Shown here piece by piece: positions 12,615 to 23,231 of a DNA stretch of 64,000 nt (positions are counted from its first letter, which is position 1; every line of letters starts with the position of its first letter). The notes below the pieces were generated by a model. The model saw nothing but the letters and a program-made list of their open reading frames with translations, was not told where the DNA came from and searched no databases. The DNA lies in NCBI RefSeq assembly GCF_036320965.1, contig NC_092270.1, positions 23,472,593 to 23,536,592 on the forward strand, in the 5' to 3' direction. Origin of the DNA: Panulirus ornatus (taxonomy: Eukaryota > Arthropoda > Malacostraca > Decapoda > Palinuridae). A program made the position numbers and the translations under genes.

Positions 12615-12645
12615 GCGCTACCTCGCAAACGCGGGAGACAGCGAC
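12615..12645 (+). other. Predicted 3'-tail hairpin of the LINE
   Basis: The conserved tail can fold as two stacked helices: an outer CGCT/AGCG and an inner CTCGC/GCGGG around an AAAC loop. Nearly every 3' end in the window keeps it. RTs of several LINE clades recognise 3' hairpins, so this is a plausible RT-recognition element. The fold was made by eye and not scored. Confidence 0.55.
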
Positions 12646-12671
12646 AAAGCAAAAAAAAAAAAAAAAAATAA

Positions 12672-14901
12672 AGTTTCCTAGGAATACTCAAGAAACGTAT
12701 GCCTCTGTAGTTTGAAAACTCATCTTTATCCCCTTTGCGTTTGTACAATGGCACTATGCATGCATTCTGCCAATCCTCAGGCACCTTACTATGATCCATA
12801 CATACATTGAATATCTTTACCAACCAGTCATCAGCACAGTTACCCCCTTTCTTAATAGATTCAGCTGCAGTACTATCAAAACATGCTGCTTGGCTGGATT
12901 TTATCTTTCACAAAGCTTTCACTACCTCATTTCTCTTAACCATACTGTTCTCCTTGACCTCCCTGACCAAAACACCCTACATCTACCACTCTTATCAAAT
13001 ATATTCAACAAACCTTGAAAATACTTTTTCCATCTCCTCTTTTCATCACTACTTGTTATCATCTCCACCTTTGTGCCCTTCACTGATGTTCCCATTTGTT
13101 CTTTTGTCTTTTGCACATTATTTACCACCTTCCAAAACATCTTTTTATCCTCGCTAAAGTTTATTGATACTCTCTCGCCCTACTCTCATTTGCCCTCTTT
13201 TTCAACCCTTGCATGTTCTTGACCTCCTGCTGGTTTCTTTTATACATCTCCTGGTCATTTGCTTTCCTTCCTTGTAAGTATCATTCAGATGCCTCTCTTT
13301 TCTATTTCACAAACAACTTTGCTTCATCCCACCTCTCACTACCTTTTTTAATCTTTCCACCTCCCAGTTCTCTTATGCCACATTCATCTTTTGCATATGC
13401 CATCACTGCTTCCCTAAATACATCCCATTCTTCACCACTATCTATCTATTACTTAATACTTTCTTATCATTAAATAACTCGTTCCGTTTTCACTACTCTC
13501 TAATCCTAAGTATTCGTTAACTTCACTCACCTTTTCTCACCCCTATATTCTTTCTACCTCGTCATATGTTTCCTTCTCAGATTTAATATACCAAACTTCT
13601 TCTCAGATATCTTCCTTCTTTCCTATTCCTACTGTCTCTACACACTTGAGTCAATATTACTCATTCTCACTTCCACAGTAGCTTTTAACTACGTACCTTG
13701 CTGATTGTACTTAAAAATATTATACTCGCTTCTACACAACTTAATCCTCACTCATTTCATTTCCCCTTATTTACTAATGATACACATTATATACTTTTCT
13801 CTGTATCATAACTAATCTACCAGCCACAGACCTGACTCTTACTAAACTTAAGTACACTTTATACTTCCTTTTTAGCTGCTATTCCTTCACACGTAGTACC
13901 GATTTAATCTCTCTCTCTTCTTTCTCATTTTAACTCCCCTCACGTCATTTGCTCACACCTTTTGCCATTCTACACTCAATCTTTCCGGGTACTTCCTCAC
14001 ACGAGGCTTCTTTCCAAGCTCACTTACTCTCACCGCTCTGTTCTCCCCCAAATTCTCTCTTCTTTTCTGAAAACCTCTACAAATTTTCACCTTCGCCTCC
14101 ACAAGACATCAGACATCCCCCCAGCTGCCCCTCTCTGAACATTAACATCCAAAATTCTTTCTTTTACATGCCTATCAGTTAATGCATAATCCATTGATGC
14201 CCTTTGACCATCTCTCCTACTCACACTCGTATACTTATGTATATCTCTCTTTTGAAACCAGGTTTTCCCCAGTCGCCAGTCTCTTTTCAGCACACACTAC
14301 AGCACTGAATACCCCATGTACGCCAATTATACCCTCAACTACCACATTACTTACTGGCATTTAAATCGCCCATCACTAGTACCCTGTTCCGGGCACCAAA
14401 GCTGCTGACACACTCACTCGGCTGCTTCCAAAACACTTGCCTCTTATGATCTTTCTTCTCATGACCAGTTGCATAAGCACCAATAATCACCAATCTCTCT
14501 CCATCCGCTTTCAGTTTTACCCACATCAATCTAGAATTTACTTTCTTACACTCTCTCACAACTCCTGCTTCAAGAGTAGTGCTACTCCTTCCTTTGCTCT
14601 TGTTCTCTCACCAATGCCTGACTTCACTCCCAAGACTTTTCCAAACAATTCTTCCCCTTTACTCTTGGGCTTCGTTTCACTCAGAGCCAGAACATCCAGG
14701 TTTCTTTCCTCAAACATACTACCTCTCTCTCCTTTTTTCCCATCTTGGATACATTTACACACATTCAGACACCCCAATCTGAGCCTTCGAGGAGGATATC
14801 ACTCCCTTCTTGACCCCATCTGTTTCCTCTTTTAGAAATTGAAATACAAGAAGGGGAGGGTTTTCAGCCCCCCCTGCTCCCCCCTCCTTTAGTCACCTTT
14901 T
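12672..14901 (-). mobile_element. LINE C, part 3 (RT start to 5' UTR)
   Basis: The 5' remainder of old LINE C on the minus strand. It runs from the KLYGRVL region (about 12,680) back through the linker, the endonuclease remnants and the 5' UTR, ending near 14,901. The endonuclease remnants include GDLNA at about 14,350, GAYATGHEKKDH and LNVCKCIQD at about 14,770. Frames are fragmented throughout. A 495-bp non-LINE insertion (about 13,437-13,931) interrupts it. The three LINE C parts, minus insertions, sum to about 3.27 kb, the expected full length. Confidence 0.85.
13437..13931. other. 495-bp insertion present only in the first duplicate
   Basis: Between the CATTCTTCACC and CTCCCCTCACG segments of LINE C lies about 495 bp of T/C-rich sequence that the otherwise matching second copy lacks at about 17,829. 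The second copy matches the LINE consensus across this point, so the difference is an insertion in copy 1. No ORF, terminal repeat or poly-A was recognised. Only a 3-bp ACT is shared at the edges. Confidence 0.75.
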
Positions 14902-15054
14902 TTGATGCACCATTGTCTGTGGATGAAGCTTGTTCATTTTCTTTTAAGAACTACTGACTCCAAATGAGTTGATTTTCCTTCTCCTGATTCTAGCATTCCC
15001 TTGGAATTGTGGAAGCCCATAAAAGGTGCCCTGTGTTATATAATTAAAATTTAT

Positions 15055-15770
15055 ATACATTATGCAGGTATTGGAAGGCATAAAAGGTTAAGAGGCAGGA
15101 GTTCAAGATGGAAGTGCAGGGGCTGAAAAAGAGGGCAAAGCAAGAACCATCAAATTTTTTGGAAAATAAGATTTTTGGAGGGCTAATGATGAGAAAAACA
15201 AAGGAACAAATGGGAACTTCAGTGAAGGGGGAAAATGGGGAATTTGTAATCATCAGTGATGAGGTGAAGAGATAGAGTGCTTGTCTTGAAGGATTCTTGA
15301 ATGTGTTTGATGATAGGATGGCAAATGTTGGGTGTTTGGGTTGGAGAGGTATACAGAGTGAAAGTCATGGCAAGTGGCTTTGTAAAGAGAGAAAACATTT
15401 AAGAGCCTTTTGGAAGATGAAATGTGGCAAGACGGTTGGAGTGGATGGTGTTGTAATTGAATTTCTTAAGAAAGGGGGTGACTGTGCTGTTGACTTGTCA
15501 GATAGGGTATTCATTGTATATGTGGATCACTGTGAGTTGCTTGAGGATTGATGAAATGCATGTGTAGTGCAATTGTGTAAAGGCAAGGGGACAAAGGTGA
15601 GTGTTCAAATGACAGAGGTATTAGTCTGGAAGAATGGTGGTTGTGAAGGTGGTGTCATGCACAGAACATCAGACTGGGGAGGAAGAGTGTGGTTTCAGGA
15701 CTGGTAGAGGATGTGACGGGTGTGTTTGAGATATACTTAGAGAAGCAGAAGGATTTTTTTGTGGGATATA
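15055..15770 (+). mobile_element. Decayed LINE fragment (linker and RT start), copy 1
   Basis: Degenerate plus-strand sequence covers linker and early RT: QMGTSVKGENGE-like, then MNVFDDRMANVGCLGW and a remnant of the AGLDG motif reading VGVDGVVIEF. It joins LINE D-derived RT seamlessly at about 15,771 in a chimeric LINE created by the duplication. It is much older than the sequence it joins, with many stops. The non-chimeric version continues at 18,953-20,840. Confidence 0.82.
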
Positions 15771-17064
15771 TGGATCTGGAGAAGGCATATGATAGAGTTG
15801 ATAGAGATGCTCTGTGGAAGGTATGAAGAATATATGGTGTGGGAGGCAAGTTGTTAGAAGCAGTGAAAAGTTTTTATCGAGGATGTAAGGCATGTGTACG
15901 TGTAGGAAGAGAGGAAAGTGATTGGTTCTCAGTGAATGTAGGTTTGCGGCAGGGGTGTGTGATGTCTCCATGGTTGTTTAATTTGTTTATGGATGGGGTT
16001 GTTAGGGAGGTGAATGCAAGAGTTTTGGAAAGAGGAGCAAGAATGAAGTCTGTTGTGGATGAGAGAGCTTGGGAAGTGAGTCAGTTGTTGTTCGCTGATG
16101 ATACAGCGCTGGTGGCTGATTCATGTAAGATACTGCAGAAGCTGGTGACTGAGTTTGGTAAAGTGTGTGAAAGAAGAAAGTTAAGAGTAAATGTGAATAA
16201 GAGCAAGGTTATTAGGTACAGTAGGGTTGAGGGTCAAGTCAATTGGGAGGTGAGTTTGAATGGAGAAAAACTGGAGGAAGTGAAGTGTTTTAGATATCTG
16301 GGAGTGGATCTGGCAGCGGATGGAACCATGGAAGCGGAAGTGGATCATAGGGTGGGGGAGGGGGCGAAAATTCTGGGAGCCTTGAAGAATGTGTGGAAGT
16401 CGAGAACACTATCTCGGAAAGCAAAAATGGGTATGTTTGAAGGAATAGTGGTTCCAACAATGTTGTATGGTTGCGAGGCGTGGGCTATGGATAGAGTTGT
16501 GCGCAGGAGGATGGATGTGCTGGAAATGAGATGTTTGAGGACAATGTGTGGTGTGAGGTGGTTTGATCGAGTAAGTAACGTAAGGGTAAGAGAGATGTGT
16601 GGAAATAAAAAGAGTGTGGTTGAGAGAGCAGAAGAGGGTGTTTTGAAATGGTTTGGGCACATGGAGAGAATGAGTGAGGAAAGATTGACCAAGAGGATAT
16701 ATGTGTCGGAGGTGGAGGGAACGAGGAGAAGAGGGAGACCAAATTGGAGGTGGAAAGATGGAGTGAAAAAAATTTTGTGTGATCGGGGCCTGAACATGCA
16801 GGAGGGTGAAAGGAGGGCAAGGAATAGAGTGAATTGGAGCGATGTGGTATACTGGGGTTGACGTGCTGTCAGTGGATTGAATCAAGGCATGTGAAGTGTC
16901 TGGGGTAAACCATGGAAAGCTGTGTAGGTATGTATATTTGCGTGTGTGGACGTATGTATATACATGTGTATGGGGGTGGTTGGGCCATTTCATTCGTCTG
17001 TTTCCTTGCGCTACCTCGCAAACGCGGGAGACAGCGACAAAGCAAAAAAAAAAAAAAAAAATAA
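15771..17064 (+). mobile_element. LINE D 3' half, duplicate copy
   Basis: A repeat of LINE D from the catalytic AYDRVD codons through the C-terminal domain (open 15,839-16,861) and the short-form 3' UTR with poly-A at about 17,044-17,061. It carries the same Leu-to-TGA change as the first copy (15,824-15,826). That shows it is a DNA-level duplicate and not an independent insertion. Confidence 0.92.
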
Positions 17065-18799
17065 AGTTTCCTAGGAATACTCAAGAAACGTATGCCTCTG
17101 TAGTTTGAAAACTCATCTTTATCCCCTTTGCGTTTGTACAATGGCACTATGCATGCATTCTGCCAATCCTCAGGCACCTTACTATGATCCATACATACAT
17201 TGAATATCTTTACCAACCAGTCATCAGCACAGTTACCCCCTTTCTTAATAGATTCAGCTGCAGTACTATCAAAACATGCTGCTTGGCTGGATTTTATCTT
17301 TCACAAAGCTTTCACTACCTCATTTCTCTTAACCATACTGTTCTCCTTGACCTCCCTGACCAAAACACCCTACATCTACCACTCTTATCAAATATATTCA
17401 ACAAACCTTGAAAATACTTTTTCCATCTCCTCTTTTCATCACTACTTGTTATCATCTCCACCTTTGTGCCCTTCACTGATGTTCCCATTTGTTCTTTTGT
17501 CTTTTGCACATTATTTACCACCTTCCAAAACATCTTTTTATCCTCGCTAAAGTTTATTGATACTCTCTCGCCCTACTCTCATTTGCCCTCTTTTTCAACC
17601 CTTGCATGTTCTTGACCTCCTGCTGGTTTCTTTTATACATCTCCTGGTCATTTGCTTTCCTTCCTTGTAAGTATCATTCAGATGCCTCTCTTTTCTATTT
17701 CACAAACAACTTTGCTTCATCCCACCTCTCACTACCTTTTTTAATCTTTCCACCTCCCAGTTCTCTTATGCCACATTCATCTTTTGCATATGCCATCACT
17801 GCTTCCCTAAATACATCCCATTCTTCACCCACTCCCCTCACGTCATTTGCTCACACCTTTTGCCATTCTACACTCAATCTTTCCGGGTACTTCCTCACAC
17901 GAGGCTTCTTTCCAAGCTCACTTACTCTCACCGCTCTGTTCTCCCCCAAATTCTCTCTTCTTTTCTGAAAACCTCTACAAATTTTCACCTTCGCCTCCAC
18001 AAGACATCAGACATCCCCCCAGCTGCCCCTCTCTGAACATTAACATCCAAAATTCTTTCTTTTACATGCCTATCAGTTAATGCATAATCCATTGATGCCC
18101 TTTGACCATCTCTCCTACTCACACTCGTATACTTATGTATATCTCTCTTTTGAAACCAGGTTTTCCCCAGTCGCCAGTCTCTTTTCAGCACACACTACAG
18201 CACTGAATACCCCATGTACGCCAATTATACCCTCAACTACCACATTACTTACTGGCATTTAAATCGCCCATCACTAGTACCCTGTTCCGGGCACCAAAGC
18301 TGCTGACACACTCACTCGGCTGCTTCCAAAACACTTGCCTCTTATGATCTTTCTTCTCATGACCAGTTGCATAAGCACCAATAATCACCAATCTCTCTCC
18401 ATCCGCTTTCAGTTTTACCCACATCAATCTAGAATTTACTTTCTTACACTCTCTCACAACTCCTGCTTCAAGAGTAGTGCTACTCCTTCCTTTGCTCTTG
18501 TTCTCTCACCAATGCCTGACTTCACTCCCAAGACTTTTCCAAACAATTCTTCCCCTTTACTCTTGGGCTTCGTTTCACTCAGAGCCAGAACATCCAGGTT
18601 TCTTTCCTCAAACATACTACCTCTCTCTCCTTTTTTCCCATCTTGGATACATTTACACACATTCAGACACCCCAATCTGAGCCTTCGAGGAGGATATCAC
18701 TCCCTTCTTGACCCCATCTGTTTCCTCTTTTAGAAATTGAAATACAAGAAGGGGAGGGTTTTCAGCCCCCCCTGCTCCCCCCTCCTTTAGTCACCTTTT
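17065..18799 (-). mobile_element. LINE C 5' part, duplicate copy without the insertion
   Basis: A repeat of LINE C part 3 on the minus strand, from RT start to 5' UTR, uninterrupted at 17,829. Its endonuclease remnants GDLNA, GAYATGHEKKDH and LNVCKCIQD match the first copy exactly. Confidence 0.88.
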
Positions 18800-18952
18800 T
18801 TGATGCACCATTGTCTGTGGATGAAGCTTGTTCATTTTCTTTTAAGAACTACTGACTCCAAATGAGTTGATTTTCCTTCTCCTGATTCTAGCATTCCCTT
18901 GGAATTGTGGAAGCCCATAAAAGGTGCCCTGTGTTATATAATTAAAATTTAT

Positions 18953-20546
18953 ATACATTATGCAGGTATTGGAAGGCATAAAAGGTTAAGAGGCAGGAGT
19001 TCAAGATGGAAGTGCAGGGGCTGAAAAAGAGGGCAAAGCAAGAACCATCAAATTTTTTGGAAAATAAGATTTTTGGAGGGCTAATGATGAGAAAAACAAA
19101 GGAACAAATGGGAACTTCAGTGAAGGGGGAAAATGGGGAATTTGTAATCATCAGTGATGAGGTGAAGAGATAGAGTGCTTGTCTTGAAGGATTCTTGAAT
19201 GTGTTTGATGATAGGATGGCAAATGTTGGGTGTTTGGGTTGGAGAGGTATACAGAGTGAAAGTCATGGCAAGTGGCTTTGTAAAGAGAGAAAACATTTAA
19301 GAGCCTTTTGGAAGATGAAATGTGGCAAGACGGTTGGAGTGGATGGTGTTGTAATTGAATTTCTTAAGAAAGGGGGTGACTGTGCTGTTGACTTGTCAGA
19401 TAGGGTATTCATTGTATATGTGGATCACTGTGAGTTGCTTGAGGATTGATGAAATGCATGTGTAGTGCAATTGTGTAAAGGCAAGGGGACAAAGGTGAGT
19501 GTTCAAATGACAGAGGTATTAGTCTGGAAGAATGGTGGTTGTGAAGGTGGTGTCATGCACAGAACATCAGACTGGGGAGGAAGAGTGTGGTTTCAGGACT
19601 GGTAGAGGATGTGACGGGTGTGTTTGAGATATACTTAGAGAAGCAGAAGGATTTTTTTGTGGGATATATGGATCTGGAGAAGGCATGTAATAGGATTGAA
19701 AAAGATGATTTATGGAAGTTTTTCCAAACATAAGGGATGGGAGGAAAACTATTAGAAGCAGTGAAGAGTTTTTATGAAAGAGTATGGCTTGTGTATGAGA
19801 GGTAGAGTGGGGTTAAGTGGCTTCAGATGAAGGCAGGGTGATGTCTAATGTGTTTGTGGATGGGATGGTGGGGAAGTAAATACAGAAATCTTGGAGAGAG
19901 GGGTAGATGTGCAGTCGATAGGGGGTGAGTGGGTATGTCATTAGTTGTTTGCTGATAACTTGACTCTGGTGCCAGATTTGAGTTAGAAAATGCAAATGTT
20001 GAAGTCTGAGTTTGGGGGAGCATGCAGAATGAGAAAGTTGTGGGTAAACATGATTAAAAGCAAGCTTATTTGGTTTATCATTGTAAAGAGACAAGTTATA
20101 TCAGGTGTGAGGATTTTGGGGGGAAACATTGGAGGGTATAAAGTGTTGTAGATACCCGGGAGTGGACATGACAGTGAATGGAATGTCAGAAAAGGTGTCA
20201 TAAAGTGAGTGAAGGGGCAAAAGGTTTAGAAGCTTTGAGAAATGTGTAGAAAGAGAGATTGCTCTCTGCGAGGGAAAAAATGGGTACGTTTGAAGGTATA
20301 GTAGTGCTGCCAGTGTTGTATGGGTGTGAGGAATGGGATGTAGAGGCGAATGTATAGAAGAAAATGGATGTGTTGGAAAGGAAATGTTTGAAGAAAATTT
20401 GTGGGGTAAGGAGGGTTGATCGTTTAAGTGAGGATAGGGTAAAAGAGAGGTGTGGTAATAAGTAGAGTATGGTTGAGAGAACTGAAAAGTGTGCTGCAAT
20501 GGTTTAGATGTATGGAGAGAATGAATGAGGAGAGGTTGGAAAAGAG

Positions 20547-20577
<31 letters not shown>

Positions 20578-20840
20578 GTTTGAGGTGGAGGGGACAAGGA
20601 TACCAAATTGGAGATGGAAGGATGGTGTGAATAAGATTTTAAGTGCTAGGGGTCCAAACATGCAAGAGGATGAAAGGTGTGCATGGGAATGAGTGAGTTG
20701 GAGTGACATGATATACAAGGGGCAATGTGTTGTCATTGGACTGTACCATGGCATAAGAAGCAGCTTAAGGAAACCACAGAAAGGTCTGTGGGGCCTAGTT
20801 GTGGCTAAGGAGCTGTTTTCATTTCATTACAAACAACATT
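18953..20840 (+). mobile_element. Decayed LINE (linker, RT and 3' UTR)
   Basis: An old plus-strand LINE can be followed from the linker (18,953) through a VGVDGV motif, a DLEKA remnant at about 19,670, a degraded FADD region near 19,950, the YGCEEW-like block near 20,320 and the RW-KD tail near 20,620. It ends in a degraded 3' UTR near 20,840. Stops and indels are frequent. At 20,549-20,572 a (TA)n tract has expanded inside the codons that read RIYVSEV elsewhere. Confidence 0.8.
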
Positions 20841-21033
20841 TAGAGAATGAATGTGAGCAAAGCAGCCTCGTTCCTGATGCTTTCTCACTGATGCTGGAAA
20901 CTGCCAACAACTGAAAGATATTTATATAAATTATAAATGCACCAAGTTGTTAGGAATCTTGTGATTCAATCCACTTTTGTGTGCCTACTCTTGCACAACA
21001 GTAATACATATTCAATCATATACTGACATATGC

Positions 21034-21265
21034 ACTGAGATGGTGTAGTGGTTAGTGTTCCTGACCCTGGTACATTCAGGAGCCACCCAGGGTCCTGGTT
21101 GTGGCAGTTGGTCCAAATTCAACGCAGCTGTTCATTCACCCTCAGGGGTTGGTCGATGAAATGGGTACCTGGCTTAGGCTTTAGTATATGTATACTGTAT
21201 AGTGTTAATGATATGGCCTTGATTAAGGTGTCATTTGCCCATGCTGTCTCAGCTTAGAAAAAAAT
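21034..21265 (+). mobile_element. tRNA-derived SINE
   Basis: The head carries a perfect RNA polymerase III box A (TGGTGTAGTGG, 21,041-21,051) in a tRNA-like context. The expected box B (about 21,088-21,105) is degraded, having apparently lost about five bases around the GGGT...TCCTGG segment. The body includes a CACCCTCAGGGGTTGGTCGA block and GGGTACCTGGCTTAGGCT, and a short A-rich run near 21,256 could be its tail. This organisation is common in arthropod SINEs. It is too damaged to be a functional tRNA gene. Confidence 0.7.
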
Positions 21266-21490
21266 TGAACGAATAGATAAAAATTTTGTGGTTTTCATAA
21301 AGACCAGGATATTTTGAGCAGATTTGTTTTAGTTATCTGGCCATAGATAGGTAAAACCTGAACTGCAGTCATTAAGATAAATGTTTCACATATGAATTAT
21401 TATGAATTTCCTCCTTGAGACTATATAGTATGTGTCCCTTATACATTTAGTTGAAAGGATTATGTTTGAAATTTCATCATTATTTTGCAG

Positions 21491-21617
21491 GTGTTCATGC
21501 TGTGTGCAATACAGCACATGTGGATTTGGCCAGAAAAGCAGATGGATTGTTTTATGACCCTAACAGGATCACACATCATCTCAATTACTTCTTCAAAAAG
21601 ACAAATGCTGATATCAG
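21491..21617 (+). CDS. PUSL1: TruA-family tRNA pseudouridine synthase (PUSL1-like), internal exon
   Basis: A 127-bp exon bounded by TTTTGCAG and AG|GTAAGG splice signals. It starts in phase with one base from the previous exon and encodes (G)VHAVCNTAHVDLARKADG and then YDPNRITHHLNYFFKKT. In TruA enzymes the catalytic motif is R-T-D-x-G-V-H-A. This exon begins within that Gly, directly after the catalytic Asp, which must lie in an upstream exon not found here. The last two bases (AG) pair with the first base of the 43,466 exon to make Arg. The family isomerises uridine to pseudouridine in tRNA; PUSL1 rather than PUS1 or PUS3 is suggested by the spacing and the RTYLYR context of the next exon. 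Gene symbol is by similarity. It is the only host-coding sequence on this side of a 21.8 kb intron. Confidence 0.82.
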
Positions 21618-21690
21618 GTAAGGCTTCTTTTTGACCGTTGGCATATCGTCAGCACTGATTTTAATTCTCTTGATGAATGTATAAATGCCT

Positions 21691-23231
21691 TAATGATTTA
21701 TTTTATTTATTTATTTTGCTTTGTCACTGTCTCCCGCGTTAGCGAGGTAGCGCAAGGAAACAGACGAAAGAATGGTCCAACCCACCCACATACACATGTA
21801 TATACATACACGTCCACACACGCAAATATACATACCTATACATCTCAACGTATACATATATATACACACACAAACATACATATGTACATAATTCATACAG
21901 CCTGCCCTTATTCATTCCCATCGCCACCTTGCCACACATGAAATAACAACCCCCTCCCCCGTCATGTGTGCGAGGTAGCGTTAGGAAAAGACAACAAAGG
22001 CCACATTCGTTCACACTCAGTCTCTAGCTGTCATATAAAAATGCACCGAAACCACAGCTCCCTTCCCACATCCAGGCCCCACAGAACTTTCCATGGTTTA
22101 CCCTTGACGCTTCACATGCCCTGGTTCAATCCATTGACAACATGTCGACCCTGGTATACCACATAGTTCCAGTTCACTCTATTCCTTGCACGCCTTTCAC
22201 CCTCCTGCATGTTCAGGCCCCAATCACTCAAAATCTTTTTCACTCCATCTTTCCACCTCCAATTTGGTCTCCCACTTCTCGTTTCCTCCACCTCTGACAC
22301 ATATATCCTCTTGGTCAATCTTTCCTCACTCATTCTCTCCATGTGCCCAAACCATTTCAAAACACCCTCTTCTGCTCTCTCAACCACACTCTTTTTATTA
22401 CCACACATCTCTCTTACCTTATTATTACTTACTTGATCAAACAACCTCACACCACATATTGTCCTCAAACATCTCATTTCCAGCACATCCACCCTCCTGT
22501 GCACAACTCTATCCATAGCCCACGCCTTGCAATCATACAACATTGTTGGAACCACTATGCCTTCAAACATACCCATTTTTGCTTTCCGAGATAATGTTCT
22601 CGACTTCCACACATTCTTCAACGCTCCCAGAATTTTCGCCCCCTCCCCCACCCTATGATTCACTTCCGCTTCCATGATTCCATCCACTGCCAAATCTACT
22701 CCCAGATATCTAAAACACTTCACTTCCTCCAGTATTTCTCCATTCAAGCTTACCTCCCAATTGACTTGACCCTCAACCCTACTGTACCTAATAACCTTGC
22801 TTTTATTCACATTTACTCTCGACTTTCTTTTTTCATACACTTTACCATACTCAGTCACCAGCTTCTGCAGTTTCTCACATGAATCAGCCACCAGCGCTGT
22901 ATCATCAGCGAACAACAACTGACTCGCCTCCTAAGCTCTCTCATCCACAACAGACTGCATACTTGCCCCTCTTTCCAAAACTCTTGCATTCACCTCCCGA
23001 ACAACCCCATCCATAAACAAATTAAACAACCATGGAGACATCACACACCCCTATTGCAAACCTACATTCACTGAGAACCAATCACTTTCCTCTTCCTACA
23101 CGTACACATGCCTTACATCCTCGATAAAAACTTCACCACTTCTAACAACTTGCCTCCCTTACCATATATTCTTAGTACCTTCCACTGAGCATCTCTATCA
23201 ACTCTATCATATGCCTTCTCCAGATCCATAA
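21691..23231 (-). mobile_element. LINE A, part 1 (3' UTR and RT)
   Basis: The 3' part of an older-subfamily minus LINE. Tail and long-form 3' UTR occupy 21,700-22,111. The C-terminal domain and RT follow from GLNQGM (22,112) to the AFMDLEKAYDRVD codons at 23,231. An open remnant of 268 codons (22,112-22,918) contains LLFADDTALVAD, then YDCKAWAMDR (Gly to Asp in the YGCEAW motif). The element resumes at 26,408 after the inserted LINE B; the duplicated TCCATAA lies at 23,225-23,231 and 26,401-26,407. Confidence 0.9.

Larger units (their letters stand above)
9306..12671 (+). mobile_element. LINE D: full-length LINE with target-site duplication
   Basis: A complete element of about 3,366 bp flanked by the 7-bp duplication AGTTTCC (9,298-9,304 and 12,672-12,678). 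It begins with a short AT-rich leader and TATCCCTGGGGATAGGGGTG at about 9,342. ORF coordinates are 9,472-12,468. The short-form 3' UTR ends in the CTACCTCGCAAACGCGGGAG hairpin tail followed by CAAAGC and poly-A. It was inserted into old LINE C. Its 3' part from about 11,378 is repeated almost exactly from 15,771 by the segmental duplication. The TSD and A tail show target-primed reverse transcription. Confidence 0.93.
11378..15770. repeat. Tandem segmental duplication, unit 1 (about 4.39 kb)
   Basis: From a shared GATCTGGAGAAGGCAT stretch, bases 11,378-15,770 are repeated from about 15,771. The offset is 4,393 bp before the 495-bp insertion and 3,898 bp after it. Long translated stretches are identical between units, for example the 340-codon RT remnant at 11,446-12,468 and at 15,839-16,861. 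The unit holds the 3' part of LINE D, the 5' part of LINE C, a unique spacer and the first part of an old plus LINE. Confidence 0.92.
15771..19668. repeat. Tandem segmental duplication, unit 2 (about 3.90 kb)
   Basis: This is the second unit. It begins inside a LINE at the catalytic DLEKAYDRVD codons and ends where the old LINE reaches the same homologous GATCTGGAGAAGGCAT motif (about 19,670-19,686). It lacks the 495-bp insertion. Breakpoints at the same place in two LINE copies indicate unequal crossing-over. A false duplication from unmerged haplotypes in the assembly is the main alternative. Confidence 0.9.

Noticed and set aside
21034..21110. Possible functional tRNA gene
   Set aside because: Box A is perfect but box B and the acceptor pairing are broken, and SINE body sequence follows.
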